Source of the DNA: Bacteroidota bacterium
GTDB taxonomy: Bacteria; Bacteroidota; Bacteroidia; B-17B0; Aurantibacillaceae
DNA: 64,000 nt
Direction: 5' to 3'
Assembly: GCA_018267825.1 (NCBI GenBank)
Contig: JAFDXR010000011.1
Coordinates: forward strand, 186,001 to 250,000
Positions 55,805 through 64,000 of this stretch are shown in pieces. The notes under the pieces were generated by a model. It made no database searches and was not told the origin of the DNA. It saw nothing but the letters and a program-made list of their open reading frames with translations. The number at the start of each line of letters is the position of its first letter. Position 1 is the first letter of the stretch. The translations under genes and the position numbers were made by a program.

Positions 55805-57160
55805 ATGCTAAAATTCATAGATTTGTTTGCGGGGATTGGCGGCTTTCATAAAGCACTGCATGAGTTGGGGCATGAATGTGTATTCGTAAGTGAACTTGAT
55901 CCGAACTTAAGAAAATTATACCAAGAGAATTGGGGAATCAGACCTGAAGGAGACATCCGAATGATTACAAACAAGGTCATTCATGTAATCCCTAAACACG
56001 ATATTTTATGTGCCGGATTTCCGTGCCAGCCTTTTTCAAAAGCAGGAAAACAACTTGGTCGTGAAGATAAAGAGCGAGGTACCCTCTTCGATGACATTGT
56101 GAAAATTCTTGATTACAGAAAGCCTAAATATTTCATACTTGAAAATGTACCTTTTATTGCCAAACACGACAATGAGGAGACATGGAATTACATGAAGAAG
56201 CAACTTGAGAAGTTAGGATACGAAGTTGATCACAGGAATTATTCCCCACATGATTTTGGAGTTCCACAACATAGATTAAGAATTTTTATTGTTGGTTCAT
56301 TGAAAGGGCTCAAACATTTTAGTTTCGATAATATTGACAAGTTAAAAACAGGCTTAGGTGAAAATGATATTTACAATTTCATTGAACAGAATCCTGAACA
56401 CGCAAAAAAATTACCCAAAAAAAATATTGAATGTTTAAAACTGTGGCAGGAGTTTATTGATGCATTACCTAAAGAAGTGAAAATTCCGGGCTTCCCAATT
56501 TGGAGCATGGAGTTTGGAGCAACGTATCCTTACGAGGAGACATATCCTTTCAAAATGTCTGCAAATAAACTATCTGAATACAAAGGAAACTTTGGTGTTT
56601 CACTCAGCGGACTATCGAAAGAAGACCAGTTTCAATTATTACCAAGTTATGCGAGAGTTGAAGATGAGTTTCCTGATTGGAAAAGACGGTATATCGCAAA
56701 TAACCGAAAGTTCTATCAGGAGAATAAGAAATATGTAAAAGAAGTGGTTAAACAAATTTCTAATTATGATTCGCAGAGTTGGCAAAAATTAGAGTGGAAT
56801 GTTGGTGATGCAGAAAGGAAATTAAAAAATTACATTATCCAATTCAGAGCCTCCGGTATTAGACTTAAAAAAGTTGACTTCTTCCCTTCTTTAGTTTGTA
56901 CTAATACACAAATTCCAATTATAGGTTGGGAAAAGCGATACATCACAAGAGAAGAAGGATTAAAATTGCAATCAATGGAGGGAATTGCACTTCCCGAATT
57001 TGATAATGCTGCTTTTAAAGCACTTGGTAACGCAGTGAATTCTAAAATCGTGAAGATGATTGCGCAAGAGCTAATTATTGATAAGCCTAAGCAAACCACC
57101 AACGGTAAGAAACACCCAAAGGCAAAAGCTAAATCAAAAAAAGTATATGAAACAGCCTGA
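55805..57160 (+). CDS. C5 cytosine-specific DNA methyltransferase
   Basis: 451 residues with the C5-MTase motifs in order: I FIDLFAGIGGF at the start, IV CAGFPCQPFSKAG with catalytic Cys74, VI ILENVPF (residues 111-117), VIII QHRLRIFIVG (155-164), a long variable target-recognition region, and X GNAVNSKIVKMIAQ near the end. The C-terminus is lysine-rich. It methylates a cytosine at C5 in the recognition sequence and so would protect host DNA. The target cannot be inferred. It heads a four-gene operon; the next start lies inside its end (14-base overlap). Confidence 0.95.
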   Translation: MLKFIDLFAGIGGFHKALHELGHECVFVSELDPNLRKLYQENWGIRPEGDIRMITNKVIHVIPKHDILCAGFPCQPFSKAGKQLGREDKERGTLFDDIVKILDYRKPKYFILENVPFIAKHDNEETWNYMKKQLEKLGYEVDHRNYSPHDFGVPQHRLRIFIVGSLKGLKHFSFDNIDKLKTGLGENDIYNFIEQNPEHAKKLPKKNIECLKLWQEFIDALPKEVKIPGFPIWSMEFGATYPYEETYPFKMSANKLSEYKGNFGVSLSGLSKEDQFQLLPSYARVEDEFPDWKRRYIANNRKFYQENKKYVKEVVKQISNYDSQSWQKLEWNVGDAERKLKNYIIQFRASGIRLKKVDFFPSLVCTNTQIPIIGWEKRYITREEGLKLQSMEGIALPEFDNAAFKALGNAVNSKIVKMIAQELIIDKPKQTTNGKKHPKAKAKSKKVYETA

Positions 57161-58685
57161 AAAAGTTAGTATCCGACCTAAAGTGACCATGCTTTCTATT
57201 CTAAAACACGTAGAATATGAAATGTGGTTTGCATTGGCTGAGTTCATCGATAATGCTATTGCAAGTTATTTGAAATATGAAAAGGAACTAAAGGCCGCAG
57301 AGGGCAAAGATTACAAGCTATGCATACAAATCGAAATTAATGAAGCTGAAAATAAAATTGTAATTAGGGACAATGCTGCCGGGATTCATGAAGCAGATTT
57401 CGGAAGAGCGTTTCGTGCTGCTGAAATACCACCTGACAACACTGGCTTGTCTGAATTCGGAATGGGGATGAAATCCGCTGCTTGTTGGTATTCGGATAAT
57501 TGGACGGTGAGAACAAAGGCATTAGGAGAAGATCAGGAGAAAATTGTTCATTTTGATATGAAGAAGATTTTTTCTGATAATATGGAAGAGTTGGATGTTG
57601 AGAAGAAGGCTGCAAATAAGAAGCATCACTACACTATCATAGAATTAATTGATGTAAATAAGATACCAAGAAGAAAGGGTATCGGAAAAGTAAAAGATCA
57701 TCTAAGGAGCATATACAGAGATTTCCTTCGCAAAGGTATTATTGAAATCAAACTTGGAACGGATGTATTGACATACGAAGAACCAAGAATTTTGAATGTA
57801 GCAAGATACGATGACCTAAAAGGGAATCCAGTTTTATGGAGAAAGGAAATTGATTTTGATTTGGGAAATGGGATGAGTGTAAAGGGCTTTGCTGCTATTA
57901 GAGAGAAAGGTTCTACACAAGAAGCGGGCTTTGCTTTATTTAGAAGAGGTCGTGTGATTGAAGGAAGTTTTGATAACGGATTCAGACCGGAATATATTTT
58001 TGGAAACCCTAATAGCTTTAGGTATCAAAGGGTTTTTGGGGAATTACACTTAGATGGTTTTGAAGTTAGTTTTACTAAAAAGGGGATTCAATGGGATGAA
58101 AATTTGGAAATTTTCCTACAATTGTTGCGACATGATTTAAGCACAAAGGAATTTCCTTTATTACAACAAGCGGAAGAGTATCGTGTTCGTGCAACCGAAA
58201 AAGAATATAAAGCTGCACAGAAAGCCCTCGATGAAACTGTCGATGACTTAAAAGAAAAAGCACCGCAGGCCATCAAGGAAGTTCAGGAATCTCCGGTTGT
58301 TGCAGCGGAAGCAGAGGAACTGGTTAAAACGGATAAAACCATACAACGGGAATTTGAAGTTAGGTTCAATAAAATAACCTGGAAAATTTCAATAGAACTT
58401 TCTTTTGATCCATCCCTGAATGAGTTGATTGAAGTTGGTGACCATCTTGTCAACCAAAACTCAACAGATGCTTCTTTTAGAAATATTGGCATTCGCTTGT
58501 CCTTAACGCATCCTTTCATGGTTCAATTTGCGGGGACAGATACCAATAAAATTGAACCGATATTACGATTCGCTGCGGCCTTCGGTCTATCTGAGGTAAT
58601 CGCTAAAAGTTCAGGTGCAAAAACTCAAGGTGAAGTAAGGAGAAACTTCAACCAACTCATTAGTCATTTAAGTAAAATGCAATAA
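57147..58685 (+). CDS. MORC-like GHKL ATPase of a restriction system
   Basis: 512 residues from the ATG at 57147 (MKQPEKVSIRPKVTM), which overlaps the methyltransferase end; an earlier in-frame ATG at 57078 would lie far inside it. The GHKL ATP-binding motifs are Glu32 and Asn36 (AEFIDNAIAS), DNAAGI (75-80, with Ala where Gly or Thr is common), and FGMGMKSA (104-111). A S5-like segment and a coiled coil (KEYKAAQKALDETVDDLKEK) follow. Prokaryotic MORC-like ATPases were described in restriction-modification contexts by Iyer, Abhiman and Aravind (2008). It may load on DNA and couple ATP use to restriction. Confidence 0.9.
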   Translation: MKQPEKVSIRPKVTMLSILKHVEYEMWFALAEFIDNAIASYLKYEKELKAAEGKDYKLCIQIEINEAENKIVIRDNAAGIHEADFGRAFRAAEIPPDNTGLSEFGMGMKSAACWYSDNWTVRTKALGEDQEKIVHFDMKKIFSDNMEELDVEKKAANKKHHYTIIELIDVNKIPRRKGIGKVKDHLRSIYRDFLRKGIIEIKLGTDVLTYEEPRILNVARYDDLKGNPVLWRKEIDFDLGNGMSVKGFAAIREKGSTQEAGFALFRRGRVIEGSFDNGFRPEYIFGNPNSFRYQRVFGELHLDGFEVSFTKKGIQWDENLEIFLQLLRHDLSTKEFPLLQQAEEYRVRATEKEYKAAQKALDETVDDLKEKAPQAIKEVQESPVVAAEAEELVKTDKTIQREFEVRFNKITWKISIELSFDPSLNELIEVGDHLVNQNSTDASFRNIGIRLSLTHPFMVQFAGTDTNKIEPILRFAAAFGLSEVIAKSSGAKTQGEVRRNFNQLISHLSKMQ

Positions 58686-58687
58686 TT

Positions 58688-60982
58688 ATGACAGAAATTA
58701 TTGAAGTACAAACCAATAATCCGTCCAGTCAGTGGAATCCCAATGTAGGCGATGAAACATTAGAGTTACTTCGCAGTAAAGGTTTTGCAAATTCAGAAGG
58801 TGTGCTTAATGCAACCGGAGAGCGTGTACTCGATGAAACATACAGAATTATGCAGGTCTGCGGTAATCCCGCTACTGTTCAATATAACGAAACAGGAATT
58901 GTTATTGGATATGTGCAAAGTGGTAAAACACTTTCATTTACTACCTTAACAGCATTGGCTCGTGATAACAATTATCAAATAGTAATTGTTATTGCGGGAA
59001 CTTCTACTCCCCTTGTAAATCAATCAACCGAGCGATTAAGAAGAGATTTAAGAATCGATACAAGATTCGATAGAAAATGGACTGTGCTAAGAAATCCCAA
59101 CAGTGTTGAGGATTTTGAAAACATACAAACTATACTAAGCCAATGGGCTGATGCCACATTTCCGAAGGATCGTTGCAGAACATTACTGATTACAGTAATG
59201 AAACAGAAAGATCACCTAAGAAACTTAACCGAACTTTTACAGGATATTTCGTTGGCCGGAGTACCAACACTTATTATTGATGATGAGGGCGATCAGGCCA
59301 GTTTGAATACTGCTGCGAGAAGAGCAGCAAGAGAGGGCATCGACCTGGAGGATTTAACAGAAAATGAGGTATCAACGATTTACCGCAGAATAAGAAATCT
59401 AAGGGCAATCTTTCCGCATCACACATTCTTGCAATACACTGCAACTCCACAGGCAAATCTGTTCATCAACATTATGGACAGATTATCTCCGAACTTTATT
59501 AAACTTTTAACGCCGGGTGGTGATTATACAGGAGGCATTTCTTTCTTTGTACAACGACCTGAACTGATAAGAGAAATTCCTTTGCAGGATATCTCGACAC
59601 CCAATCAACCTTTACTTGAACCGCCTGAAAGTATGCTTTCAGCGTTGCGTTTGTTTTACATGGGAGTTGTGGCAGGAATCATTCTTGGGCATGATAAATT
59701 ATCCAATCAAAGGAATCGCTCCATGCTGATTCACCCATCACGTTTGCAAGGAGATCACAACACTTATTATAGTTGGTTAAACAATATTCGTGATAGTTGG
59801 ATTCGCTTAATAAGAAGCAATGATTTATCTGACAAGGAAGAGCGAGATTATTTAATTAGCGAGTTTAAAACCGCTTATGATGATTTACGATCAACTGCGG
59901 GAGCTGAACTCCCTGCGTTTGATGCAATGATCGGCCACGATTTAATTCACGCAATTAACTATACTCCTATTGTAGAAGTAAATTCAAGACGAGGCTCAAC
60001 GCCGCAAATCAATTGGCAAGATTCATACTCTTGGATTTTAGTGGGTGGGCAATCAATGGATAGAGGCTTTACGGTGGAAGGATTAACGGTTACCTATATG
60101 CCCCGAAATGTTGGCGTTGGTAACGTTGACACCATTCAGCAGCGGGCTCGTTTCTATGGTTACAAAAGGGCCTACCTGAATTATTGCAGAGTGTTTTTGG
60201 ATCAGGTTACAATCGATGCTTATACATCTATTGTGGAGCATGAAGAAGATGTAAGAGAAAGATTAGTTGAGTTCGACATAAACAACAAGCACTTGAACGA
60301 TTGGGAGCGTGATGTTGTTTTAGATGGTATGCTTAATCTTACAAGAACGAATGTCCTGTATGATGACCTTGATCGGGATTTTTTCGGTAACGAATGGTTT
60401 ACTATCAGAGCTCCGCACGACACTGAAAATTATATCACATTAAATCTTAACAGCATTCTTTCCTTCCTTCAGCCAAGAATGCAGTCTTTTCAGGTTGATG
60501 AAGGGCATCCTAATAGGACGCAGGAACAGAAACATCTTGTTTCGAGAATGACCGTAAAAGATTGTCTCGAGCATTTATTGAATAAACTAAAATATACTCG
60601 TGAAAGCGACTCTGCGAGTTATTCTTCAATAAGAGGAATTTTAAAACGCTATATCGAGGATCATCCGGACGAAGAGTGTCTTGTTTATTTAATGAGTGCA
60701 AGGAGTTCAGATGACTGGACGAGAAGAACTCGTAGGCTAAACAACAATAACGAAATACAGCAGTTATTTCAAGGTAAGCAGCCTACTAAGAAAACGGCTC
60801 AATATGAAGTCGGAGAAGTATATCCGGGCGATAGAGAAATAAAGAATGATAATCTACTGTCTATTCAAATACATTTATTAGACATCAGAAATACCACTTT
60901 TGTGAGTGTGCCAACGCTTGCGATATGGATTCCCGATCAAATGAGTAAAGACATTGTTCGACAACCAAGTAATTCAATATGA
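58688..60982 (+). CDS. Z1-domain ATPase (superfamily 2 helicase-like) of a restriction system
   Basis: 764 residues. Walker A is GYVQSGKT (residues 74-81), typical of the Z1 family with its Gln-Ser start; Walker B DDEGDQ (198-203); the Z1 signature YTATPQAN (250-257); later SMDRG (456-460) and QQRARFYGYK (484-493), matching helicase motifs V-VI. Z1 proteins are characteristic partners of MORC-like ATPases and methyltransferases in this restriction class and are thought to act as DNA translocases. The gene starts 2 bases after the MORC stop and overlaps the nuclease gene by 4 bases. Confidence 0.92.
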   Translation: MTEIIEVQTNNPSSQWNPNVGDETLELLRSKGFANSEGVLNATGERVLDETYRIMQVCGNPATVQYNETGIVIGYVQSGKTLSFTTLTALARDNNYQIVIVIAGTSTPLVNQSTERLRRDLRIDTRFDRKWTVLRNPNSVEDFENIQTILSQWADATFPKDRCRTLLITVMKQKDHLRNLTELLQDISLAGVPTLIIDDEGDQASLNTAARRAAREGIDLEDLTENEVSTIYRRIRNLRAIFPHHTFLQYTATPQANLFINIMDRLSPNFIKLLTPGGDYTGGISFFVQRPELIREIPLQDISTPNQPLLEPPESMLSALRLFYMGVVAGIILGHDKLSNQRNRSMLIHPSRLQGDHNTYYSWLNNIRDSWIRLIRSNDLSDKEERDYLISEFKTAYDDLRSTAGAELPAFDAMIGHDLIHAINYTPIVEVNSRRGSTPQINWQDSYSWILVGGQSMDRGFTVEGLTVTYMPRNVGVGNVDTIQQRARFYGYKRAYLNYCRVFLDQVTIDAYTSIVEHEEDVRERLVEFDINNKHLNDWERDVVLDGMLNLTRTNVLYDDLDRDFFGNEWFTIRAPHDTENYITLNLNSILSFLQPRMQSFQVDEGHPNRTQEQKHLVSRMTVKDCLEHLLNKLKYTRESDSASYSSIRGILKRYIEDHPDEECLVYLMSARSSDDWTRRTRRLNNNNEIQQLFQGKQPTKKTAQYEVGEVYPGDREIKNDNLLSIQIHLLDIRNTTFVSVPTLAIWIPDQMSKDIVRQPSNSI

Positions 60983-61959
60983 GATTAATCGAATTATTTG
61001 AAACACTTGAATTGCCTGACGATAACGATGGAAGCATTTTTAGTGCAATGCCTATTCCTGATTATCCAACGTTCAGAATTGCGGTAGATAGTTTCGGTTT
61101 TCCAATTCTGCTTTTGACCATTGCTAACAGAGGGAAAGTAGGAATTTTAAAAAATTTCAAACTAAAATATTTGCAGTTAATTCAAAATGTCGATTGCAAA
61201 ATCATTGAATCAGGAAATACTACGCAGCAACAGTTTACGGTTATTAAATTTACTTGCGATGATAAATTACTGCAAAATTATTTCCTTCAAATAGCAGAAC
61301 CCTTTTTAAAATCTCTGAATTCAAAACCTACACAGGAGCAAGTAACTCATTCTTTTAACAGATTTATTGAGGTATTCAGGGCTTTAAGTGATGTGCCGAC
61401 AAAAACTATTCAGGGCTTATGGTCTGAACTGTTCTTTATTGACAGCTGTAATTCTCCGGAAGTAATGCTAAACTATTGGCATCAAGTCCCCGAAGAGAAA
61501 TTCGATTTTAATTCGGGTATTGAAAAGATTGAAGTTAAAAGCAGTGGCAATTTTGAACGCATACATATTTTCTCTTCTGAACAATTACACCCGTACGCAG
61601 GAGATCAGGTTATTATTGTCTCCCTGTTTGTAAGACAGAGCAGTTCAGGAAAAACTGTACAAGATTTAATCGAAAATATCTCCGCTAAAATTAGCGATTC
61701 AGAGCTAATAGAAAAAATGAATTCTATAGTTTGTAAAACTCTTGGATCATCACTGGAACAATCACTAAAAATCAAATTTGATTATATGATTGCGCAGGAC
61801 TCAATGAGGCTTTACAAGCATCAAGATATCGTAAAAATAGAGGAAGTACATATTCCAAGTGAAGTTTCTGAGGTGAAATACAAATCGGATCTAACCAACA
61901 TCAAATCGATTGAGTTGCCTAAATTTTCTCCTAAGAATGCGCTGTATAATGCTATCTGA
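60979..61959 (+). CDS. PD-(D/E)XK nuclease-like protein (DUF4420-like) of the restriction system
   Basis: 326 residues with Glu150 (GLWSEL), Asp176 (EKFDFNSG) and EVKSS, Glu185-Val-Lys187, matching a PD-(D/E)XK active site. The N-terminal 130 residues are a separate alpha/beta region. Proteins of this kind, the PF14390 type, occur at the end of MORC/Z1 restriction operons and supply the cutting activity. The start overlaps the Z1 gene (ATGA). Its stop codon is immediately adjacent to that of the convergent gene at 61960, leaving no room for a terminator. Confidence 0.9.
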   Translation: MRLIELFETLELPDDNDGSIFSAMPIPDYPTFRIAVDSFGFPILLLTIANRGKVGILKNFKLKYLQLIQNVDCKIIESGNTTQQQFTVIKFTCDDKLLQNYFLQIAEPFLKSLNSKPTQEQVTHSFNRFIEVFRALSDVPTKTIQGLWSELFFIDSCNSPEVMLNYWHQVPEEKFDFNSGIEKIEVKSSGNFERIHIFSSEQLHPYAGDQVIIVSLFVRQSSSGKTVQDLIENISAKISDSELIEKMNSIVCKTLGSSLEQSLKIKFDYMIAQDSMRLYKHQDIVKIEEVHIPSEVSEVKYKSDLTNIKSIELPKFSPKNALYNAI

Positions 61960-62787
61960 TTAGTTCAACTTTTGCCCACACCAAGCAACAACTGCGGCTC
62001 TTAATCCTGCATCAATTACAGTTGTAGGCTTGTATAGGAATCTGTACAATCTTGCCCTGTCAAACACCACTCCATAAGACTCAACTGCATCCTTACCCCA
62101 TTTCTTTGTTGGAATAATCTCAGTTATAGACATTGAAGGAACAGTAGTTTCGTAGAACCAGTTAATGTATTGACTCCATACGCTTAACTGTATTTGCTTT
62201 TTCAAATTCCAATTTCTCCCGGCTGCACATTGCATAAGAACTATGATTTGCCCTCTTCGTTCGTCTCCAAATGGTATCCAACCAATTACGTCAACACCTC
62301 TGTCTTTTGCTTGTGCGGGAGGGTCTTTTGCTGCGCGATCTTCAAACATTTTCGCTGCAATTTGGTCTATCTGTTGAGGCAGGTTTCCATTATTAGGAAA
62401 ACCTAATATTACAGTTTCTCCATTAAGATAACTTTTTAAAGCAACGTCTGAAATCCTTTCAAACAGGCTTGTTCCACCATTGGCGTTCGCTGCTCCCCAG
62501 TATGAAAAAATCAGACATAATAAATACTCCGGATAATTATTCCAGTCTATCTCAGGACTAATTACACCGCCATTAACTGTAAAGGGAGGATTAGCTCCGT
62601 AAAGTCGTTGGCGTTTTTCTAATTCCTGTATAACACTATCAAATAGAGCATCACTGTCTGCTGCTCCATTATCCTCAAGCAATGAAGTCAACTTTGCTTT
62701 TGACATTGGTGCATTACCATAAACAACATTCAGTTCAGCCCAATCAGAAATTAAAGAGATATCCTCAACGTTTGTAAGTTCAATCAT
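61960..62787 (-). CDS. Putative nuclease-fold protein, second gene of a two-gene unit
   Basis: 275 residues. The central part has RGVDVIGWIPFGDERRGQ then IIVLMQCAAGRNW, with Asp166 and Gln186 spaced as in restriction-endonuclease-like folds (GVD ... QxK), and Glu110 in a preceding helix. The expected Lys is replaced by Ala at 188; Lys196 or Lys197 might take its role. I know this pattern from nuclease-like proteins encoded beside ParB-like genes, but cannot name the family. It overlaps the ParB-like gene by 8 bases and converges on the nuclease of the restriction system. Confidence 0.65.
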   Translation of the reverse strand: MIELTNVEDISLISDWAELNVVYGNAPMSKAKLTSLLEDNGAADSDALFDSVIQELEKRQRLYGANPPFTVNGGVISPEIDWNNYPEYLLCLIFSYWGAANANGGTSLFERISDVALKSYLNGETVILGFPNNGNLPQQIDQIAAKMFEDRAAKDPPAQAKDRGVDVIGWIPFGDERRGQIIVLMQCAAGRNWNLKKQIQLSVWSQYINWFYETTVPSMSITEIIPTKKWGKDAVESYGVVFDRARLYRFLYKPTTVIDAGLRAAVVAWCGQKLN

Positions 62788-63967
62788 TGCTGTTAATCAT
62801 TTTTTGAAGTTCCTCAATTGCACTAAAACACTCCGCAGTAGCTTCCTTTATTTCAGCATCTTTTTTATACTTCCACGCAAAGCCCAAAGCATATTTTATC
62901 GAACTGCTTGCTGTATTAATCTTTCTTACAATGTAATCACGTTCTCCCTCGCTTCTTTCATATGCCTCCTCCAAATTGTGGTTCTTGATTAGAAAGTCGG
63001 TAGCTTCCTTACTTGCCAATACAGGTGCTAATTCAGATGTAATTCTACGTGAGTCACTAAGCACCGGCTCTTTCTTTCCATCACCGTATATCCAAGTGAG
63101 TAAGTTTTTAAGTTGCTCAGTTTTATTTATTGGTACAATCCTATCTTGAAAATTAGCGTCTTTGTATGTTGGAACTCCAATGTATGCTCTAATCGAAGGC
63201 GAGTTTAGCGCAACGGTTAAAAGCGAAAATTTATCTTTAATTTTTTTAGTTTCAAATGATAAATCATCCTCCGCTTCTTTCATTACTTTGAAACATAAAT
63301 ACTGCTTCTTAATAACATCGCTTCGATCTGCAATTTGTTGTTGAATGGTTTTAATACTTGTATTAATATCTTCGCCACCTTTTACACTTTCATCTATATT
63401 CTGAGCAATGTAAGCTGCTTTAGCGAACGCATCCCACTTCAGTAACCCGGTGATGTGACGCACTCCCAAATATGGAGCAACCTGTTTCCTGTCAAAATAG
63501 ACAATTGAAGGAAGAATACTCAGGTCTTCTCGAACATCATCATTTTTTGGAGAAGGGAAACTGCCTTCTCTTATTTTCAATTTGGTTCTTAGTTCACTAT
63601 CGGTAAGAATTTTCGCCGTCGCAGTCCTTCTATTTCCTTCAACAACGATGAATTCGATTTTTTTTGCTTTCACCAGTTCAGCAAGTTGTTTTTGAACTGT
63701 ATCTGTGTCGGAATTTACATCAATTCCGGCAGGAATTGTTTTTGGAACGAGAATAATTGGTTCTTCATCAAAATATCCGTTCTCAGACATGGACATAGCC
63801 AACTCTTCTAAATCGTACTCGTCATACAAAGTTTTTATGATATCGAAATCAGATATTGAATCCCTTTGCTTTGCGAGTCTTGGATTTTCTGTATCGGGGA
63901 AAATAAGTTCAATTGGCACATCCAATTGCGGCCTTCTTTTTCCCTTTCCTGCATAGTCGTCACTCAT
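62780..63967 (-). CDS. ParB-like (ParB/Srx-fold) protein, first gene of a two-gene unit
   Basis: 395 residues. The N-terminal domain has LDVPIELIFPDTENPRLAK, LEELAMSMSENGYFDEEPIIL and EFIVVEGNRRTATAKIL, the ParB signature with GNRR at 111-114. The rest is helical and shows no clear helix-turn-helix of chromosomal ParB. ParB/Srx-fold domains can bind nucleotides and also occur in restriction and phosphorothioation-linked proteins (DndB-like). Next to the restriction operon and a putative nuclease, a defence role is likely but not shown. Confidence 0.78.
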   Translation of the reverse strand: MSDDYAGKGKRRPQLDVPIELIFPDTENPRLAKQRDSISDFDIIKTLYDEYDLEELAMSMSENGYFDEEPIILVPKTIPAGIDVNSDTDTVQKQLAELVKAKKIEFIVVEGNRRTATAKILTDSELRTKLKIREGSFPSPKNDDVREDLSILPSIVYFDRKQVAPYLGVRHITGLLKWDAFAKAAYIAQNIDESVKGGEDINTSIKTIQQQIADRSDVIKKQYLCFKVMKEAEDDLSFETKKIKDKFSLLTVALNSPSIRAYIGVPTYKDANFQDRIVPINKTEQLKNLLTWIYGDGKKEPVLSDSRRITSELAPVLASKEATDFLIKNHNLEEAYERSEGERDYIVRKINTASSSIKYALGFAWKYKKDAEIKEATAECFSAIEELQKMINSND

Positions 63968-64000
63968 AATTTCCCAAATTAAATTGTACGCTTTAAAAAT

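Larger units (their letters stand above)
47230..64000. mobile_element. Putative integrated element carrying defence cargo (right end outside the window)
   Basis: The left limit is the break of the RHS reading frame near 47230, next to two tyrosine recombinase genes reading toward it. Primase-like genes, a radical SAM/glycosyltransferase operon, a four-gene restriction system and a ParB-like/nuclease-fold pair follow, with a lower GC content from about 52500. This is the layout of an integrative element or genomic island. No conjugation genes are seen. The other end and the attachment-site repeat cannot be identified within the window. Confidence 0.55.

Noticed and set aside
47390-64000. Retron or reverse-transcriptase system in the defence cargo
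   Set aside because: No reverse transcriptase motifs (such as YxDD) were seen on either strand.
1-64000. tRNA or rRNA genes, including a tRNA as insertion site
   Set aside because: No cloverleaf or rRNA segment was recognised by eye; the insertion target looks like the RHS gene instead.

Overview
The window looks like chromosomal DNA of a member of the Bacteroidota, probably a chitinophage- or sphingobacterium-like environmental bacterium. The reasons are a type IX secretion (T9SS) type A sorting tail on a giant subtilase, a gliding-motility (CHU_C-like, type B) tail on a second exported protein, a propeller/Y_Y_Y/LytS-type histidine kinase paired with a LytTR regulator, and an RHS core of the Bacteroidota type. 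I saw no rRNA, tRNA or CRISPR array.

Region 1 (1-23977, all minus strand) is a roughly 24-kb exopolysaccharide/capsule operon read from right to left. It begins with a Wzc-like BY-kinase, followed by a Wzx flippase, a methyltransferase, an MBOAT O-acyltransferase with an SGNH-like partner, a glycosyltransferase-Wzx fusion, a protein of unknown function, five stand-alone glycosyltransferases, a hexapeptide acyltransferase, two further methyltransferases, two AsnB-type amidotransferases, a Wzy-like polymerase and a dehydrogenase cut by the window edge. Many neighbours overlap by 1-13 bases, so the set is probably co-transcribed. No outer-membrane export gene and no initiating sugar-phosphate transferase is visible; they may lie outside the window.

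Region 2 (23978-36125, plus strand) holds a 2618-residue secreted subtilase with 11 Ig/PKD-like repeats, a beta-helix stretch and a T9SS tail, followed by a sensor kinase and its LytTR response regulator.

Region 3 (36126-47229) is an AT-rich, cassette-like accessory region: small exported or membrane hypothetical proteins, a Suppressor-of-fused-domain protein, a CHU_C-tailed protein, a frameshifted gene, a MORN-like exported protein beside an RHS toxin-tail fragment, dispersed short repeats, palindromes, and a 0.6-kb degenerate 21-bp tandem array. It resembles a polymorphic toxin/immunity graveyard.

Region 4 (about 47230 to the window end) looks like an integrated element. The RHS reading frame breaks at 47229. 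Next come two overlapping tyrosine recombinases (one with a degraded active site) and two related primase-like proteins, one with a P-loop helicase domain. The cargo has three modules. The first is a tightly coupled operon of two radical SAM proteins, a family 2 glycosyltransferase and a 55-residue protein. The second, divergent from it, is a four-gene restriction system: C5 cytosine methylase, MORC-like GHKL ATPase, Z1-domain ATPase and PD-(D/E)XK nuclease. The third, convergent with the second, is a two-gene unit of a ParB-like protein and a putative nuclease-fold protein. The restriction system matches a known class of MORC-associated restriction-modification systems. The radical SAM operon and the ParB/nuclease-fold pair are the best candidates for something undescribed.
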